Numbered from the stretch's first letter, positions 13,922 through 22,015 are shown. The stretch is 64,000 nt of DNA from Bordetella genomosp. 2 (GCF_002261345.1 NZ_NEVT01000009.1:459803-523802), one strand, 5' to 3'. Notes: a model not told the origin generated them from the sequence alone. Numbers and translations: made by a program.

Positions 13922-13971
13922 TGACCCATCCAGGCATAGGCCGGCCGCTTCACATTAAATGGGATCACATC

Positions 13972-13987
13972 CGTTTCACGTGAAACA
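13972..13987. promoter_or_regulatory. parS site 4
   Basis: CGTTTCACGTGAAACA: a perfect 14-bp core palindrome GTTTCACGTGAAAC (13973-13986) with one outer base off. It lies 66 bases from parS site 3. Confidence 0.9.
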
Positions 13988-14082
13988 TCAGCGGGAGCAG
14001 CTTAGGTTGGAACCTGAACTAGGGCCGGTCAGTCGGTAGAACCTAACCCAACTCGAAAGAAACGCGCTGTCATCACCACGAG

Positions 14083-14469
14083 CTATCCACAAAAATGCCC
14101 ACAGGAAAACACCTCAATTGACCCGTCAATCGACCATCAACTCGCCTGGGGATATCTTTGTGAACAACCTTTCAGATCTCATCGCAGTGCAATATGGCCG
14201 TGCAGCCTCGAATTGACCAAGAACGCATGAACTAATCTCAAACCGCCCGGCCAGCACGAATAAGCCCCCGTAAACATAGAGAAAATTACAGCAGCCCGCC
14301 CCGCCAGCCGAGAGCGGCCATCGATAGAATATTTGCTATAGCCCTGGCGGGCGAGATAGGACACGCTGTGTAAAACTGCCGCCACGTCACCGCCTCGCGA
14401 CAGGACCTCCGCCAATTGGCCGAACTCCTCCACAAGTTATCCACACACTTACCCAACGACTTGCCCACA
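14083..14469. other. Candidate replication origin with DnaA boxes
   Basis: On the plus strand: CTATCCACA (14083-14091, one mismatch), ATGCCCACA (14095-14103), TTATCCACA (14437-14445, perfect) and TTGCCCACA (14461-14469). The interval also contains AT-richer stretches (around 14150-14260 and 14323-14345). It sits beside the parS cluster and upstream of mnmG, as in several proteobacterial origins, and Bordetella genomes are conventionally numbered from mnmG. The alternative is the rpmH-dnaA gap at 63.4-63.7 kb, where I see one box. Inference only. Confidence 0.45.
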
Positions 14470-14519
14470 TCTGCGGCAATCGCAACAATGGCGGGATCAT
14501 GCGGCGGTGGCGCATACGA

Positions 14520-14594
14520 CAACGCCCCAGCACATCACTGTGGTGGGGCGTTGCAGCCAGGAAACCCTGGCTTGCGGGAAATCGGGATTTCCCG
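14520..14594 (-). terminator. Three tandem hairpins downstream of the cold-shock gene
   Basis: Immediately after the csp stop on the minus strand lie three perfect stems: 14575-14583/14586-14594 (9 bp, 2-nt centre), 14555-14561/14566-14572 (7 bp) and 14520-14529/14544-14553 (10 bp). None is followed by a clear T-run. They may stabilise the 3' end or act as a composite terminator. Confidence 0.55.
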
Positions 14595-14596
14595 AC

Positions 14597-14803
14597 TCAG
14601 AGCGGGCGAATATCGGCCGCTTGCGGTCCTTTCGGACCTTCCTTGACTTCAAACTCAACTTCCTGGCCTTCGTTCAGGCTGCGATAACCGCGACCCTGGA
14701 TAGCCGAGAAGTGTGCGAATACGTCGGTGCCGCCGGCGTCCGGCGTAATGAAGCCGAAACCCTTATCGGCGTTGAACCACTTGACCTTGCCCTTCTGAAC
14801 CAT
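14597..14803 (-). CDS. Cold-shock protein (CspA family)
   Basis: 68-residue single-stranded nucleic acid chaperone. The start at 14803 gives [23 protein letters not shown]1 (KGFGFIT) and RNP2 (DVFAHFSAI) are intact, and the length is normal. The open frame extends further upstream, but those residues are not conserved and fall in the presumed leader. Cold-shock mRNAs usually have long structured 5' leaders; the 258-base gap to the divergent aminotransferase gene leaves room for one. Which csp paralogue this is cannot be said. Confidence 0.95.
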   Translation of the reverse strand: MVQKGKVKWFNADKGFGFITPDAGGTDVFAHFSAIQGRGYRSLNEGQEVEFEVKEGPKGPQAADIRPL

Positions 14804-14917
14804 TTGTATAGCGTCCTGATGAAAAAAAGAATGCAAGTGAATCAAGGACGCCGAAGCGAAAGGGGCCTGTGCAACACTTGAATCAACTGCGAAACTCAGC
14901 ATACCCATGGCTTCGGC

Positions 14918-14939
14918 GGTAAACAAATAGTTGTTTACC
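14918..14939. promoter_or_regulatory. Palindrome in the csp-aminotransferase intergenic region
   Basis: Perfect 9-bp inverted repeat, GGTAAACAA (14918-14926) and TTGTTTACC (14931-14939), spacer ATAG. It is AT-rich compared with its surroundings and lies between two divergent genes, so it may be an operator or part of the csp leader. The bound factor is unknown. Confidence 0.4.
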
Positions 14940-15061
14940 CCTATGTCGCATTTTTTCAATTCTCCCGGCGTGGACACACACATGTCACCATCCGCCGGCC
15001 CGGCCATGGTTAGTGGGATACTTACGCGTTTCCTGTTCCCCTCTCACGCTGCTTCCTTGCC

Positions 15062-16229
15062 ATGATCCGATCCAAGCTGCCCGATGTCGGTACGACGATT
15101 TTCACTGTCATGAGCCGGCTGGCCATCGAGCACCAGGCCATCAACCTGGGACAAGGCTTTCCCGATTTCGACCCAGACCCCCGCTTGTGCGAACTGGTCG
15201 CGCGCGCCATGTCGGCCGGCCACAACCAGTATCCGTACATGCCCGGCATCGCCCCCCCTGCGCCAGGCCATCGCCGACAAGACCCATGCCTTGTACGGCC
15301 ATGCCTACGACCCCGAAACGGAAATCACGGTCACCAGCGGCGCGACCGAGGCGTTGATGGCGACGGTGCTCGCCGTCGTCAACAGCGGCGACGAAGTCGT
15401 GGTGATCGAGCCGTGCTACGACTCCTACCTGCCGGCCATCCGCCTGGCCGGCGGCACGGCGGTGCCGGTGCCGCTGCGCGCGCCGACCGCCGACGACCCG
15501 TACTACCGCATCGATTGGCAGCGCGTGCGCGACGCCATTACGTCGCGCACCCGGCTGCTGATGCTGAACTTCCCGCACAACCCCACCGGCGCGATCCTGG
15601 AAGAACGCGACCTGGATGCGCTGGAATCCATCGTGCGCGACACCGGCGTACTGCTGCTGTCCGACGAGGTCTATGAGCACATCGTGTTCGACGGCAAGCC
15701 GCACGCCAGCCTGGCGCGGCGCCCGCTGCTGGCGGAGCACGCGTTCGTGATCTCCTCCTTCGGTAAGACCTACCACACCACCGGCTGGAAGGTCGGCTAC
15801 TGCTGCGCGCCGCGGCAGCTGAGCGCGGAGTTGCGCAAGGTGCACCAGTTCATGGTGTTCACCGTCTCGTCGCCCATGCAGGTCGCCCTGGCGGACTACA
15901 TGCGTGATCCTGCCCCGTATAACGGCTTGCCGGCCTTCTACCAGGCCAAGCGCGACCGGCTCGCCGCGGGCCTGGCCGGCACGCGATTCAAGCCGCTGCC
16001 CAGCCCGGGGACGTTCTTCATGCTGGCCGATTACAGCGCCATATCGAAGCAGTCGGAAGCCGAATTCGCCCGCGAACTGACGGTGCAGCACGGCGTGACC
16101 GTCATCCCGGTATCGGCGTTCTACCAGCGCCCCGATGCCGAACAATCCAACCATCACCTGGTGCGCTTCTGCTTCGCCAAGAAAGACGACACCCTGGACG
16201 CGGCGATCGAGCGGCTGCAGCGCGTATAA
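15062..16229 (+). pseudogene. PLP-dependent methionine-type aminotransferase, frameshifted at a C7 tract
   Basis: Fold-type I aminotransferase resembling YbdL (methionine transaminase). The first frame from ATG 15062 gives MIRSKLPDVGTTIFTVMSRL and LGQGFPDFDP up to YPYMPGIAP. At the C7 tract (15252-15258) the frame slips. The second frame carries on with all expected parts: TSGATEALMA, LLMLNFPHNPTGA, LSDEVYEHIVF and the PLP lysine in SSFGKTYHTTGWKVGY, ending at 16229. Six Cs would restore one open frame of about 388 residues. Either the gene is a recent pseudogene or the tract makes it switchable. As read, only a short wrong-frame product or an N-terminally truncated protein could form. Confidence 0.85.
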
Positions 16230-16244
16230 CAGTTGCCGCGGGAA

Positions 16245-16280
16245 GAAAAAAGGGCCGGAAGATCGAGTCTTCCGGCCCTA
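16245..16280 (-). terminator. Intrinsic terminator of the tctCBA operon
   Basis: Perfect 12-bp stem (AGGGCCGGAAGA 16251-16262 / TCTTCCGGCCCT 16268-16279) with a 5-nt loop, followed on the minus strand by six Ts. It lies between the convergent aminotransferase and tctA genes, 16 bases past the tctA stop, and has the classic rho-independent form for the minus strand. Confidence 0.88.
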
Positions 16281-16295
16281 ATTAATTGGGCGCGC

Positions 16296-17822
16296 TCAGG
16301 CGACGGCTTTGCGCGCCTGACGTCCTTCGCGCAATTTGCGCAGCAACTGCGGAACAACTACGACCGCGGCGGCGGCGACCCACAGGCCGATCGATACCGA
16401 GCTCTCGAACAGCACCGAAATATCGCCATTGGTGATCGACAGCGCGCGGCGCAGGTTCTGCTCCATCATGTTGCCCAGCACCACCCCCAGCACCAGGGGC
16501 GCCATGGGCACGCCGAACTTGCGCAGGAAATAGCCGATGGTGCCGATACCGACCACCATCAGCAGGTCGAAGGTGCCGGCGTTGATCGCATACACGCCGA
16601 TGTAGCTGATGCTGAGAATGCCGGGCACCATCAGCCAGCCCGGCACGGACAACACCTTGGAGAACACCCGCACCATCGGGACGTTCATCACGAACAGCAG
16701 CACGTTGGCGATGAACAACGAGGCGATCAGGCCCCACACCAGCTCGGGCTTGGTGTCGAACAGCACCGGCCCGGGCGTGATGTTGTACAGCGTCAGCGCA
16801 CCCATCATCACGGCCGTGGTGCCGGAGCCCGGCACCCCCAGCGTCAGCATCGGCACGAACGAGCCTATGGCCGATGCCGTGGCGGCCGACTCGGGCGCCA
16901 CCAGCCCGCGCATGTCGCCCTTGCCGAACTTCGCGTTGGGGTCCTTGTTCTCGATGATGCGCTTTTCCTGCGAATAGGCCACCGCGGCCGCCACGCTGGC
17001 GCCCGCGCCAGGCAGCACGCCGACGCCGAAGCCCACCAGCGAGCTGCGCACGATGCTCCACCAGGTGAATGCCAACTCTTTCAGGTTGAACAGCTTGCGG
17101 CCGCTCGGCTTGACTTCCACGCTGTGCCCGGCGACGACCTTTTCGAGCATTTCCAGCATCTCGGCAACCGCGAACAGCGCAATGACCACCACCACGAAAT
17201 CGATGCCGTCCGCCAGGTGCACGGAATCGAAGGTGTAGCGGTACACGCCGGAATTGGAATCGACGCCGACGGTGGAAATCCCCAAGCCGATCATGGCCGC
17301 CAGCACGCCCTTGATCGGCTGTTTGCCCAGCAGGCTGGTCAGGCAGCAGAAGGCGAACACCATCAGCACGAAATACTCGGCCGGCCCGAAGGCGAGCGCC
17401 CATTTGGCCAGCAGCGGCGCCAGCAGGATGATGCCCGTCACGGAAACGATGGCGCCGAAGAATGCCGAACATGCCGACAACGACAGCGCCACGTTGGCCA
17501 TGCCCTGCCGCGCCAGCGGATAGCCATCGAGCGTCGTCATGATCGCGCTGGCCTCGCCCGGGACATTCAGCAGAATGGAGGTGATACGACCGCCATATTC
17601 CGCGCCCACGTAGACGGCGGCGAGCAGGATGAGGGCGGTTTCCGGAGGCAGGTTCATCGCGAATGCGATGGGAATCAGCATGGCGACGCCATTGATCGGC
17701 CCGAGCCCCGGCAGCACGCCGACCATGGTGCCGATGAACGAACCGATGGCGGCCACCAGCAGGTTGGTCAGCGAGAACGCAACGCCGAAGCCGATGGAGA
17801 GGTGATCGAGAATGCCGCTCAT
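16296..17822 (-). CDS. tctA: Tripartite tricarboxylate transporter, large membrane subunit TctA
   Basis: 508-residue inner-membrane subunit with about 12 hydrophobic segments. The start at 17822 (MSGILDHLSIGFGVAFSLTN) overlaps tctB by four bases. The family motif GTMVGVLPGLGPINGVAMLI near residues 32-50 and the internal PGAGASVAAAVAYSQEK repeat are intact. With TctB and the periplasmic TctC it forms a secondary, binding-protein-dependent carboxylate importer. The tctDE-tctCBA gene order matches the B. pertussis citrate system bctDE-bctCBA, so the gene is probably bctA. Confidence 0.93.
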   Translation of the reverse strand: MSGILDHLSIGFGVAFSLTNLLVAAIGSFIGTMVGVLPGLGPINGVAMLIPIAFAMNLPPETALILLAAVYVGAEYGGRITSILLNVPGEASAIMTTLDGYPLARQGMANVALSLSACSAFFGAIVSVTGIILLAPLLAKWALAFGPAEYFVLMVFAFCCLTSLLGKQPIKGVLAAMIGLGISTVGVDSNSGVYRYTFDSVHLADGIDFVVVVIALFAVAEMLEMLEKVVAGHSVEVKPSGRKLFNLKELAFTWWSIVRSSLVGFGVGVLPGAGASVAAAVAYSQEKRIIENKDPNAKFGKGDMRGLVAPESAATASAIGSFVPMLTLGVPGSGTTAVMMGALTLYNITPGPVLFDTKPELVWGLIASLFIANVLLFVMNVPMVRVFSKVLSVPGWLMVPGILSISYIGVYAINAGTFDLLMVVGIGTIGYFLRKFGVPMAPLVLGVVLGNMMEQNLRRALSITNGDISVLFESSVSIGLWVAAAAVVVVPQLLRKLREGRQARKAVA

Positions 17823-18256
17823 AGCAGGTCTCCCAGCAGACCGGTGGGCAGGACCACATCGAGCGCGTGGTCGAACAACAGGAAGAAGAAAAGGCCCATG
17901 ACCAGGCCGCCGGCAGCGCATTTGAGCCACGAGCCGCCGAACAGGCGTCCCACGAAGACAGTCATCAACGCCGTGGCGATGACGAAGCCGAGCCACTGGA
18001 ACAGGAACGCGTATATCGCGGCGTAGAGCACCATCAGCGCGATGCGGCCATTGGCCCCGGCCGAGTTGACCTCGATCGGGTTGCCGCCCTTGATGGCCAG
18101 GCGCAAGCCGCACAGGCCGATAATGAGCGCCACCAGCAGCGGGAAGGCGCGCGGGCCCACCGGTTCATAGGCGAAGGGAGCTTCGATATCCCAGCCCGCC
18201 CACGTCATGAAGGCGGCAAGGATCAGGGCGAGTATGCCCAGGGTTCGATCATTCAT
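17819..18256 (-). CDS. tctB: Tripartite tricarboxylate transporter, small membrane subunit TctB
   Basis: 145 residues with four hydrophobic segments (about 5-22, 38-52, 76-98 and 112-138), the size and topology of TctB. It starts MNDRTLGILALILAAFMTWA. It probably stabilises TctA and docks the binding protein. Its stop overlaps the tctA start (ATGA), so the two are coupled. Probably bctB of the citrate locus. Confidence 0.9.
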   Translation of the reverse strand: MNDRTLGILALILAAFMTWAGWDIEAPFAYEPVGPRAFPLLVALIIGLCGLRLAIKGGNPIEVNSAGANGRIALMVLYAAIYAFLFQWLGFVIATALMTVFVGRLFGGSWLKCAAGGLVMGLFFFLLFDHALDVVLPTGLLGDLL

Positions 18257-18337
18257 GATCTGGTTTCCAGAGAGCGCAAAGCCGCCGTCGACGCAGAGCG
18301 CGCCTCATGTAGCGTGAAACGCGGCGGCATGGAACCA

Positions 18338-18357
18338 GGGGCGGCCGGCGCCGCCCC
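18338..18357 (-). promoter_or_regulatory. Hairpin between tctC and tctB
   Basis: Perfect 8-bp GC stem GGGGCGGC/GCCGCCCC with a 4-nt loop, five bases after the tctC stop. No T-run follows. Such intra-operon stems usually protect the upstream message and give more periplasmic binding protein than membrane subunits; I infer that role here. Confidence 0.5.
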
Positions 18358-18362
18358 ATGCC

Positions 18363-19358
18363 TTACTTCTTGATCAGCCCGAAGCTGTCGGCCAATTCGC
18401 GGTACATCTTCACGCGCTCCTTGACGTAGGCGTCGAGCTCGGCGCCCGTCTTGTTGAACGGGAACAGTCCTTGTTGCTCGCGCAGCTTGGCGTATTCGGG
18501 CGATTCCATGGTTTTGTTGAAGGCCTCGACCCAGAATTGGTAATCCTTGTCCGAGACCTTGGGACCGACGTAGAAGCCGCGGATGATCGGCCATTCGATG
18601 TCGTAGCCTTGCTCCTTGGCGGTGGGCACCGAGTTCAGCTTGCCGGGCAGGCGCTCGTCGCTGAACACCGCCAGCACGCGGATGGGCGCGCCGCCTTCCA
18701 GCATGGTGAAGGCTTCGGCCGCGTCGCCCATGTAGGCCTGGATGTGTCCGCCGCGCAGCGCCGTGGCGGTTTCACCGCCGCCTTCGAAGGCCACGAAGCG
18801 CATCTTGCGGAAATCCACGCCGGCCGCCTTCGCGGTCAGCGCGGCTTTCATCCAGTCCTGGCTGCCCACGGTGCCGCCGGCGCCCAGGACGATCTTGGTG
18901 GGATCCTTCTTGAAGGCTTCCATCAGGTCCTTCAGCGTCTTGTAGGGCGAATCATCGCGCACCACCGCCACGCCGTAGTCGGTGCCGATGCCGGCCAGCC
19001 AGCGCACGTCGTCGACGTTGTAGCGGCCGAACTTGCCTTGCGCCAGGTTCAGCAGCGAACCGCCCGAAAAGGCCACGATGGTGCCCGGCTCGTCGGGATG
19101 CTGGGCCACGATGTTGTTGTAGGCCACCGCGCCGATGCCGCCCGGCATGTAGACGATGCGCATCGGTTCTTTCAGGGCCCCGCTCTGTTTCAGGCCTTCG
19201 GTAGCCAGGCGGCACGTCAGGTCGAAACCGCCGCCGGGCTGTGCCGGGGCGATACATTCAGGCCGGCGGGGTTCGTCCGCGGCCTGGACGGCCGTGCCCG
19301 CCAACAGCGCACAAGCGCCCAGAATCGCCGCCAGGCGGGCTTTCAGGAAAGTATGCAT
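18363..19358 (-). CDS. tctC: Periplasmic tricarboxylate-binding receptor TctC (Bug family)
   Basis: 331 residues. A signal peptide is visible (MHTFLKARLAAILGACALLA, cleavage near AVQAAD at about residue 26). The mature protein starts ADEPRRPECIAPAQPGGGFD and has the Bug-type carboxylate-binding loops. First gene of the tctCBA group, 116 bases downstream of tctE. In B. pertussis the corresponding BctC both delivers citrate and signals to the sensor kinase BctE. The ligand here is inferred from that similarity. Confidence 0.92.
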   Translation of the reverse strand: MHTFLKARLAAILGACALLAGTAVQAADEPRRPECIAPAQPGGGFDLTCRLATEGLKQSGALKEPMRIVYMPGGIGAVAYNNIVAQHPDEPGTIVAFSGGSLLNLAQGKFGRYNVDDVRWLAGIGTDYGVAVVRDDSPYKTLKDLMEAFKKDPTKIVLGAGGTVGSQDWMKAALTAKAAGVDFRKMRFVAFEGGGETATALRGGHIQAYMGDAAEAFTMLEGGAPIRVLAVFSDERLPGKLNSVPTAKEQGYDIEWPIIRGFYVGPKVSDKDYQFWVEAFNKTMESPEYAKLREQQGLFPFNKTGAELDAYVKERVKMYRELADSFGLIKK

Positions 19359-19474
19359 CTTGCGGTCTCCGTGAATCGCTTTTTAGATGTCGTCGTAGGC
19401 GGGCCCGGCACGCAGCAGGCGGACCAAGGGCCAACGGATCAGAACCGTAACCAACCCAGGCTTTCCAGAAGCTT

Positions 19475-20947
19475 TCAGAACCCGTCAATTTCATGCCGCG
19501 CCGCAGCATTCCGGAACGAACCTAGGGTAAACACCAATGCCGCCCGCAGGCCGGCCTGCGGCGTGCGGTTCTCGAGCACCATCTTGCCGCCATGGATTTC
19601 GACGATAGTGCCGACAATGGCCAGCCCCAGGCCGGCGCCGGGCCGGTTCTTGCCGGCGGCGCCGCGCCGGAACCGCACGCTGGCGCGCGCGATGTCCTCG
19701 GCCGACATGCCCGGGCCGCTGTCTTCCACGGTGACCCGGGCATAGCGTTCGTCCGCATAGACCCGCACGGTGACCTGGCTGCCGGGCGCCGTGTAGCGGA
19801 TGGCGTTGTCGACCAGGTTGCTGAGCGCCTCGCGCAACAGCCAGTCGACCCCCTGGATGCAGACCGGCATGCTGGAAGCCTCCAGCCCCAGGTCCAGCCG
19901 GCGCGCCCGCGCCGCCGGCAACAGGGCGCGGATGACCCCCTGGGCGACCTCGGCCAAGTCGACCCGCTCGGGCGCCAGCCCGCCTTCGGCCAGGGTGGCG
20001 TCCTTGGCGCGCGCCAGCGACAGCATCTGGTTGGTGGTGCGCACGGCCCGGTCCAGGCCTTCTTGCATGGCCAGCAACACGGCGCGGACTTCTTCGGGGT
20101 CGGTTTCGCGCAGCGCATAGGCGGTCTGGGTGCGCAGGACCGACAGCGGCGTGCGCAGTTGATGCGATGCGTCGTCCAGGAACTGCCGCTGCAGCCTCGC
20201 CTGGGCCGCAAAACGGGCCATGTGGAGGTTAATCGCGTCGACCAGGGGTACGACCTCACCCGGGATGTCCGATGCGCTCACGGGGCTTAAATCGTCTGTA
20301 GAGCGGTTTTCCACATCCTGGCGCAATCGTTCCAGGGGACGGACCACCATGAACACGCTCCAGACCACCACCACGATGACGATCAGGATGACCACGATGT
20401 CGCGCTCGAGCGCGCGCAGCAGCGCCCGGTCGAGGAAGTCCTGGCGCGATTCGAGCGTTTCGGCCACTTGCACGATGACGCGCCCGCCGTGGTCGTTGTA
20501 CAGCGGCGGGTCCATGGGCCGCGCCAGGGCCGCCACCCGTACCTGCTGCCCCTGGTATTCCGCATAGAAGAACTGCGGTTGTCCGGAAATGAGCGGTTTT
20601 TCCGGCAACGGCAGCCCCGGGCTGCCGATTTCCGCCAGGCCGTCCTCGGTGGCGACCCGGTAGTACACGCTGCCATTGGCCGTCAACTCGAAGAATTCCA
20701 GCATCAAGTACGGCTGTTCCATGGCTAATCCACCGCTGGCTGTGGATATGTTGTGGTCGATGGAACGCAGCGCTCCTGACAGCGAGCGGTCATAGGCCAG
20801 GTCTACCTGGGTGCGCAACTGGTGGTTCGACAGCCATAGCGCCACCAGCATGATGAACACCAGGGCCGGGATCAGCCACCACAACAGCAGCGACTTGAGC
20901 GTGCGGTGGGGCGCCGCCCGCAGCCATGCCCGCAGCCTATTTTTCAA
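19475..20947 (-). CDS. tctE: Sensor histidine kinase TctE
   Basis: About 490 residues. Two membrane segments (SLLLWWLIPALVFIMLVALW near residue 20 and IVVILIVIVVVVWSVFMVV near 185) flank a periplasmic sensor region. A HAMP linker, the H-box DDASHQLRTPLSVLRTQ and the ATPase N and G boxes (LVDNAIRYT; DSGPGM; GAGLGLAIV) follow. I place the start at the TTG 20947, which overlaps the tctD stop; an ATG at 20998 would embed 17 codons inside tctD. It pairs with TctD to induce the tctCBA transporter. Confidence 0.88.
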   Translation of the reverse strand: MKNRLRAWLRAAPHRTLKSLLLWWLIPALVFIMLVALWLSNHQLRTQVDLAYDRSLSGALRSIDHNISTASGGLAMEQPYLMLEFFELTANGSVYYRVATEDGLAEIGSPGLPLPEKPLISGQPQFFYAEYQGQQVRVAALARPMDPPLYNDHGGRVIVQVAETLESRQDFLDRALLRALERDIVVILIVIVVVVWSVFMVVRPLERLRQDVENRSTDDLSPVSASDIPGEVVPLVDAINLHMARFAAQARLQRQFLDDASHQLRTPLSVLRTQTAYALRETDPEEVRAVLLAMQEGLDRAVRTTNQMLSLARAKDATLAEGGLAPERVDLAEVAQGVIRALLPAARARRLDLGLEASSMPVCIQGVDWLLREALSNLVDNAIRYTAPGSQVTVRVYADERYARVTVEDSGPGMSAEDIARASVRFRRGAAGKNRPGAGLGLAIVGTIVEIHGGKMVLENRTPQAGLRAALVFTLGSFRNAAARHEIDGF

Positions 20948-21614
20948 CCACGGCCTCCAGGCAATAACCGATGCCGCGCAGCGTGACGACTTGTACACCG
21001 GTATTGGTGAGCTTCTTGCGCAGGCGGTGCACCAGGACTTCGATGGCTTCGAGGTTGACGTCGGAATCGTCGGTCTGGATGCGGTCGAGGATCTGCTGCT
21101 TGTTCATCGGTTCGCCGCTGCGCTGGATGAGCACCCGCAGCACGGCGTGTTCGCGTGGGGATAACTGCAAAGGTTGGCCTTGTACCGTGAAACGCTGTGT
21201 AGAAGTGTCCAGCACCAGGTTGCCCAGCGACAAGCGCGGATGTTCGCGGCCGCGGCTGCGGCGGATCAGCGCGGTCAAGCGGGCTTCGAGTTCTTCCAGC
21301 ACGAACGGTTTCGGCAGGAAATCGTCGGCGCCTTCATGCAGGGTGCCCACCCGCTCCGCCAGCGAGTCGCGCGCGGTCAGCACCAACACCGGGGTACGGT
21401 CGTCGCGCGCGCGAATTTTGGACAACAAGGTATGGCCGTCCATGCCCGGCAGGCCCAGGTCCAGGATGACCGCGTCGAACTCTTCCACTGCCAGGCGGCG
21501 TTCCGCCAATACCCCGTCATCGGCCCATTCGACCACGAAGCCGGCATGGCGGGCGAGGCTGCGGGACAGCCAGCGGGCCAGCTCGGCTTCGTCTTCTATC
21601 AGCAGGATGCGCAT
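20937..21614 (-). CDS. tctD: Response regulator TctD (OmpR family)
   Basis: 225 residues. The receiver domain has the acidic pair at 7-8 and phospho-acceptor Asp52 (VILDLGLPGMDG), with Lys in PKPF. The C-terminal winged helix (about 130-220) ends VHRLRKKLTNTGVQVVTLRG then IGYCLEAVVEK. Its own start has no good ribosome-binding site; a 17-codon open frame with a strong GAGGAG site overlaps it, suggesting coupling. It overlaps tctE downstream. Confidence 0.93.
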   Translation of the reverse strand: MRILLIEDEAELARWLSRSLARHAGFVVEWADDGVLAERRLAVEEFDAVILDLGLPGMDGHTLLSKIRARDDRTPVLVLTARDSLAERVGTLHEGADDFLPKPFVLEELEARLTALIRRSRGREHPRLSLGNLVLDTSTQRFTVQGQPLQLSPREHAVLRVLIQRSGEPMNKQQILDRIQTDDSDVNLEAIEVLVHRLRKKLTNTGVQVVTLRGIGYCLEAVVEK

Positions 21615-21652
21615 GGGTTGAATTCAGGCGGGATGGTGGCGCTGGTAGGCAT
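21599..21652 (-). CDS. Possible 17-residue leader peptide overlapping tctD
   Basis: ATG at 21652 reads MPTSATIPPEFNPCASC and stops at 21599, inside the first codons of tctD in another frame. It is preceded by GAGGAG with ten-base spacing, much better than anything before the tctD ATG at 21614. Translation ending there could reload ribosomes at tctD. It may instead be chance. No known leader peptide is recognised. Confidence 0.35.
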   Translation of the reverse strand: MPTSATIPPEFNPCASC

Positions 21653-21958
21653 AGATGTTTTTCTCCTCTTTTCTTCTTTATATAAAGAATGATGATTAAT
21701 AAGGCCTGTGGATAACTGCATCAACTCAAAAAAGCGATTCTATTTCATGCGCTTGCAGCGTTTTTTGGGTGTGCAGGACTTCTGTTTGGCGCCAGGACGC
21801 AAGTTGAACAACTTTTCGGCCCGGATGGAAATGGGCGGCTTGTTCAACTGGGGTCCACACGCTGTGCACAGCGGCGCATCTTAGAGGTTATCCACAGGGC
21901 GGGTGTTGGGAAGACGGCGGCATATTTCTTTAGGGTGAATACTTACTTTCAACTTGAG
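21653..21958. other. tctD-ada intergenic region with two perfect DnaA boxes
   Basis: About 300 bases with no gene. It contains the probable tctD promoter area (AT-rich, around 21670-21700, with TATATA) and two perfect DnaA boxes, TGTGGATAA at 21707-21715 and TTATCCACA at 21888-21896, in opposite orientation and about 180 bases apart. Between them are short direct copies of CAACTTTTCGG/TTCAACTGGGG-like sequence without clear meaning. It could be a DnaA titration or regulatory site; inference. Confidence 0.45.
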
Positions 21959-21998
21959 GAATTCAATCGCAAGAACCAGGGTTCTTGCGATTGAATTC
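21959..21998. promoter_or_regulatory. Palindromic double Ada box upstream of ada
   Basis: Perfect inverted repeat with 19-bp arms (21959-21977 / 21980-21998) around a 2-nt centre. Each arm contains AAT-N6-GCAA, the A-box/B-box spacing of the E. coli Ada operator: AAT 21960-21962 and GCAA 21969-21972 on plus; AAT 21997-21995 and GCAA 21988-21985 on minus. It ends 18 bases before the first possible ada ATG and 39 before the second, so Ada bound here would sit at the promoter. Confidence 0.75.
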
Positions 21999-22015
21999 TG
22001 ATCTACAGTGCCGAT

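Larger units (their letters stand above)
12947..14596. other. Gene-free origin-proximal region
   Basis: About 1.65 kb between mnmG and the cold-shock gene with no credible coding region. Short open frames here read through inverted repeats and lack start signals. It holds four parS sites (13002-13987), two nested hairpin repeats (13336-13465 and 13590-13721), one perfect and several near-perfect DnaA boxes (14083-14469), and the hairpins of the csp gene (14520-14594). Bases 13018-13335 show nothing recognisable. The combination marks a centromere and a candidate replication origin. Confidence 0.8.

Noticed and set aside
13110..13924. Open frames of 85-138 codons in the mnmG-csp gap
   Set aside because: They run through the inverted-repeat elements and parS sites, have no ribosome-binding site, and overlap each other on both strands.
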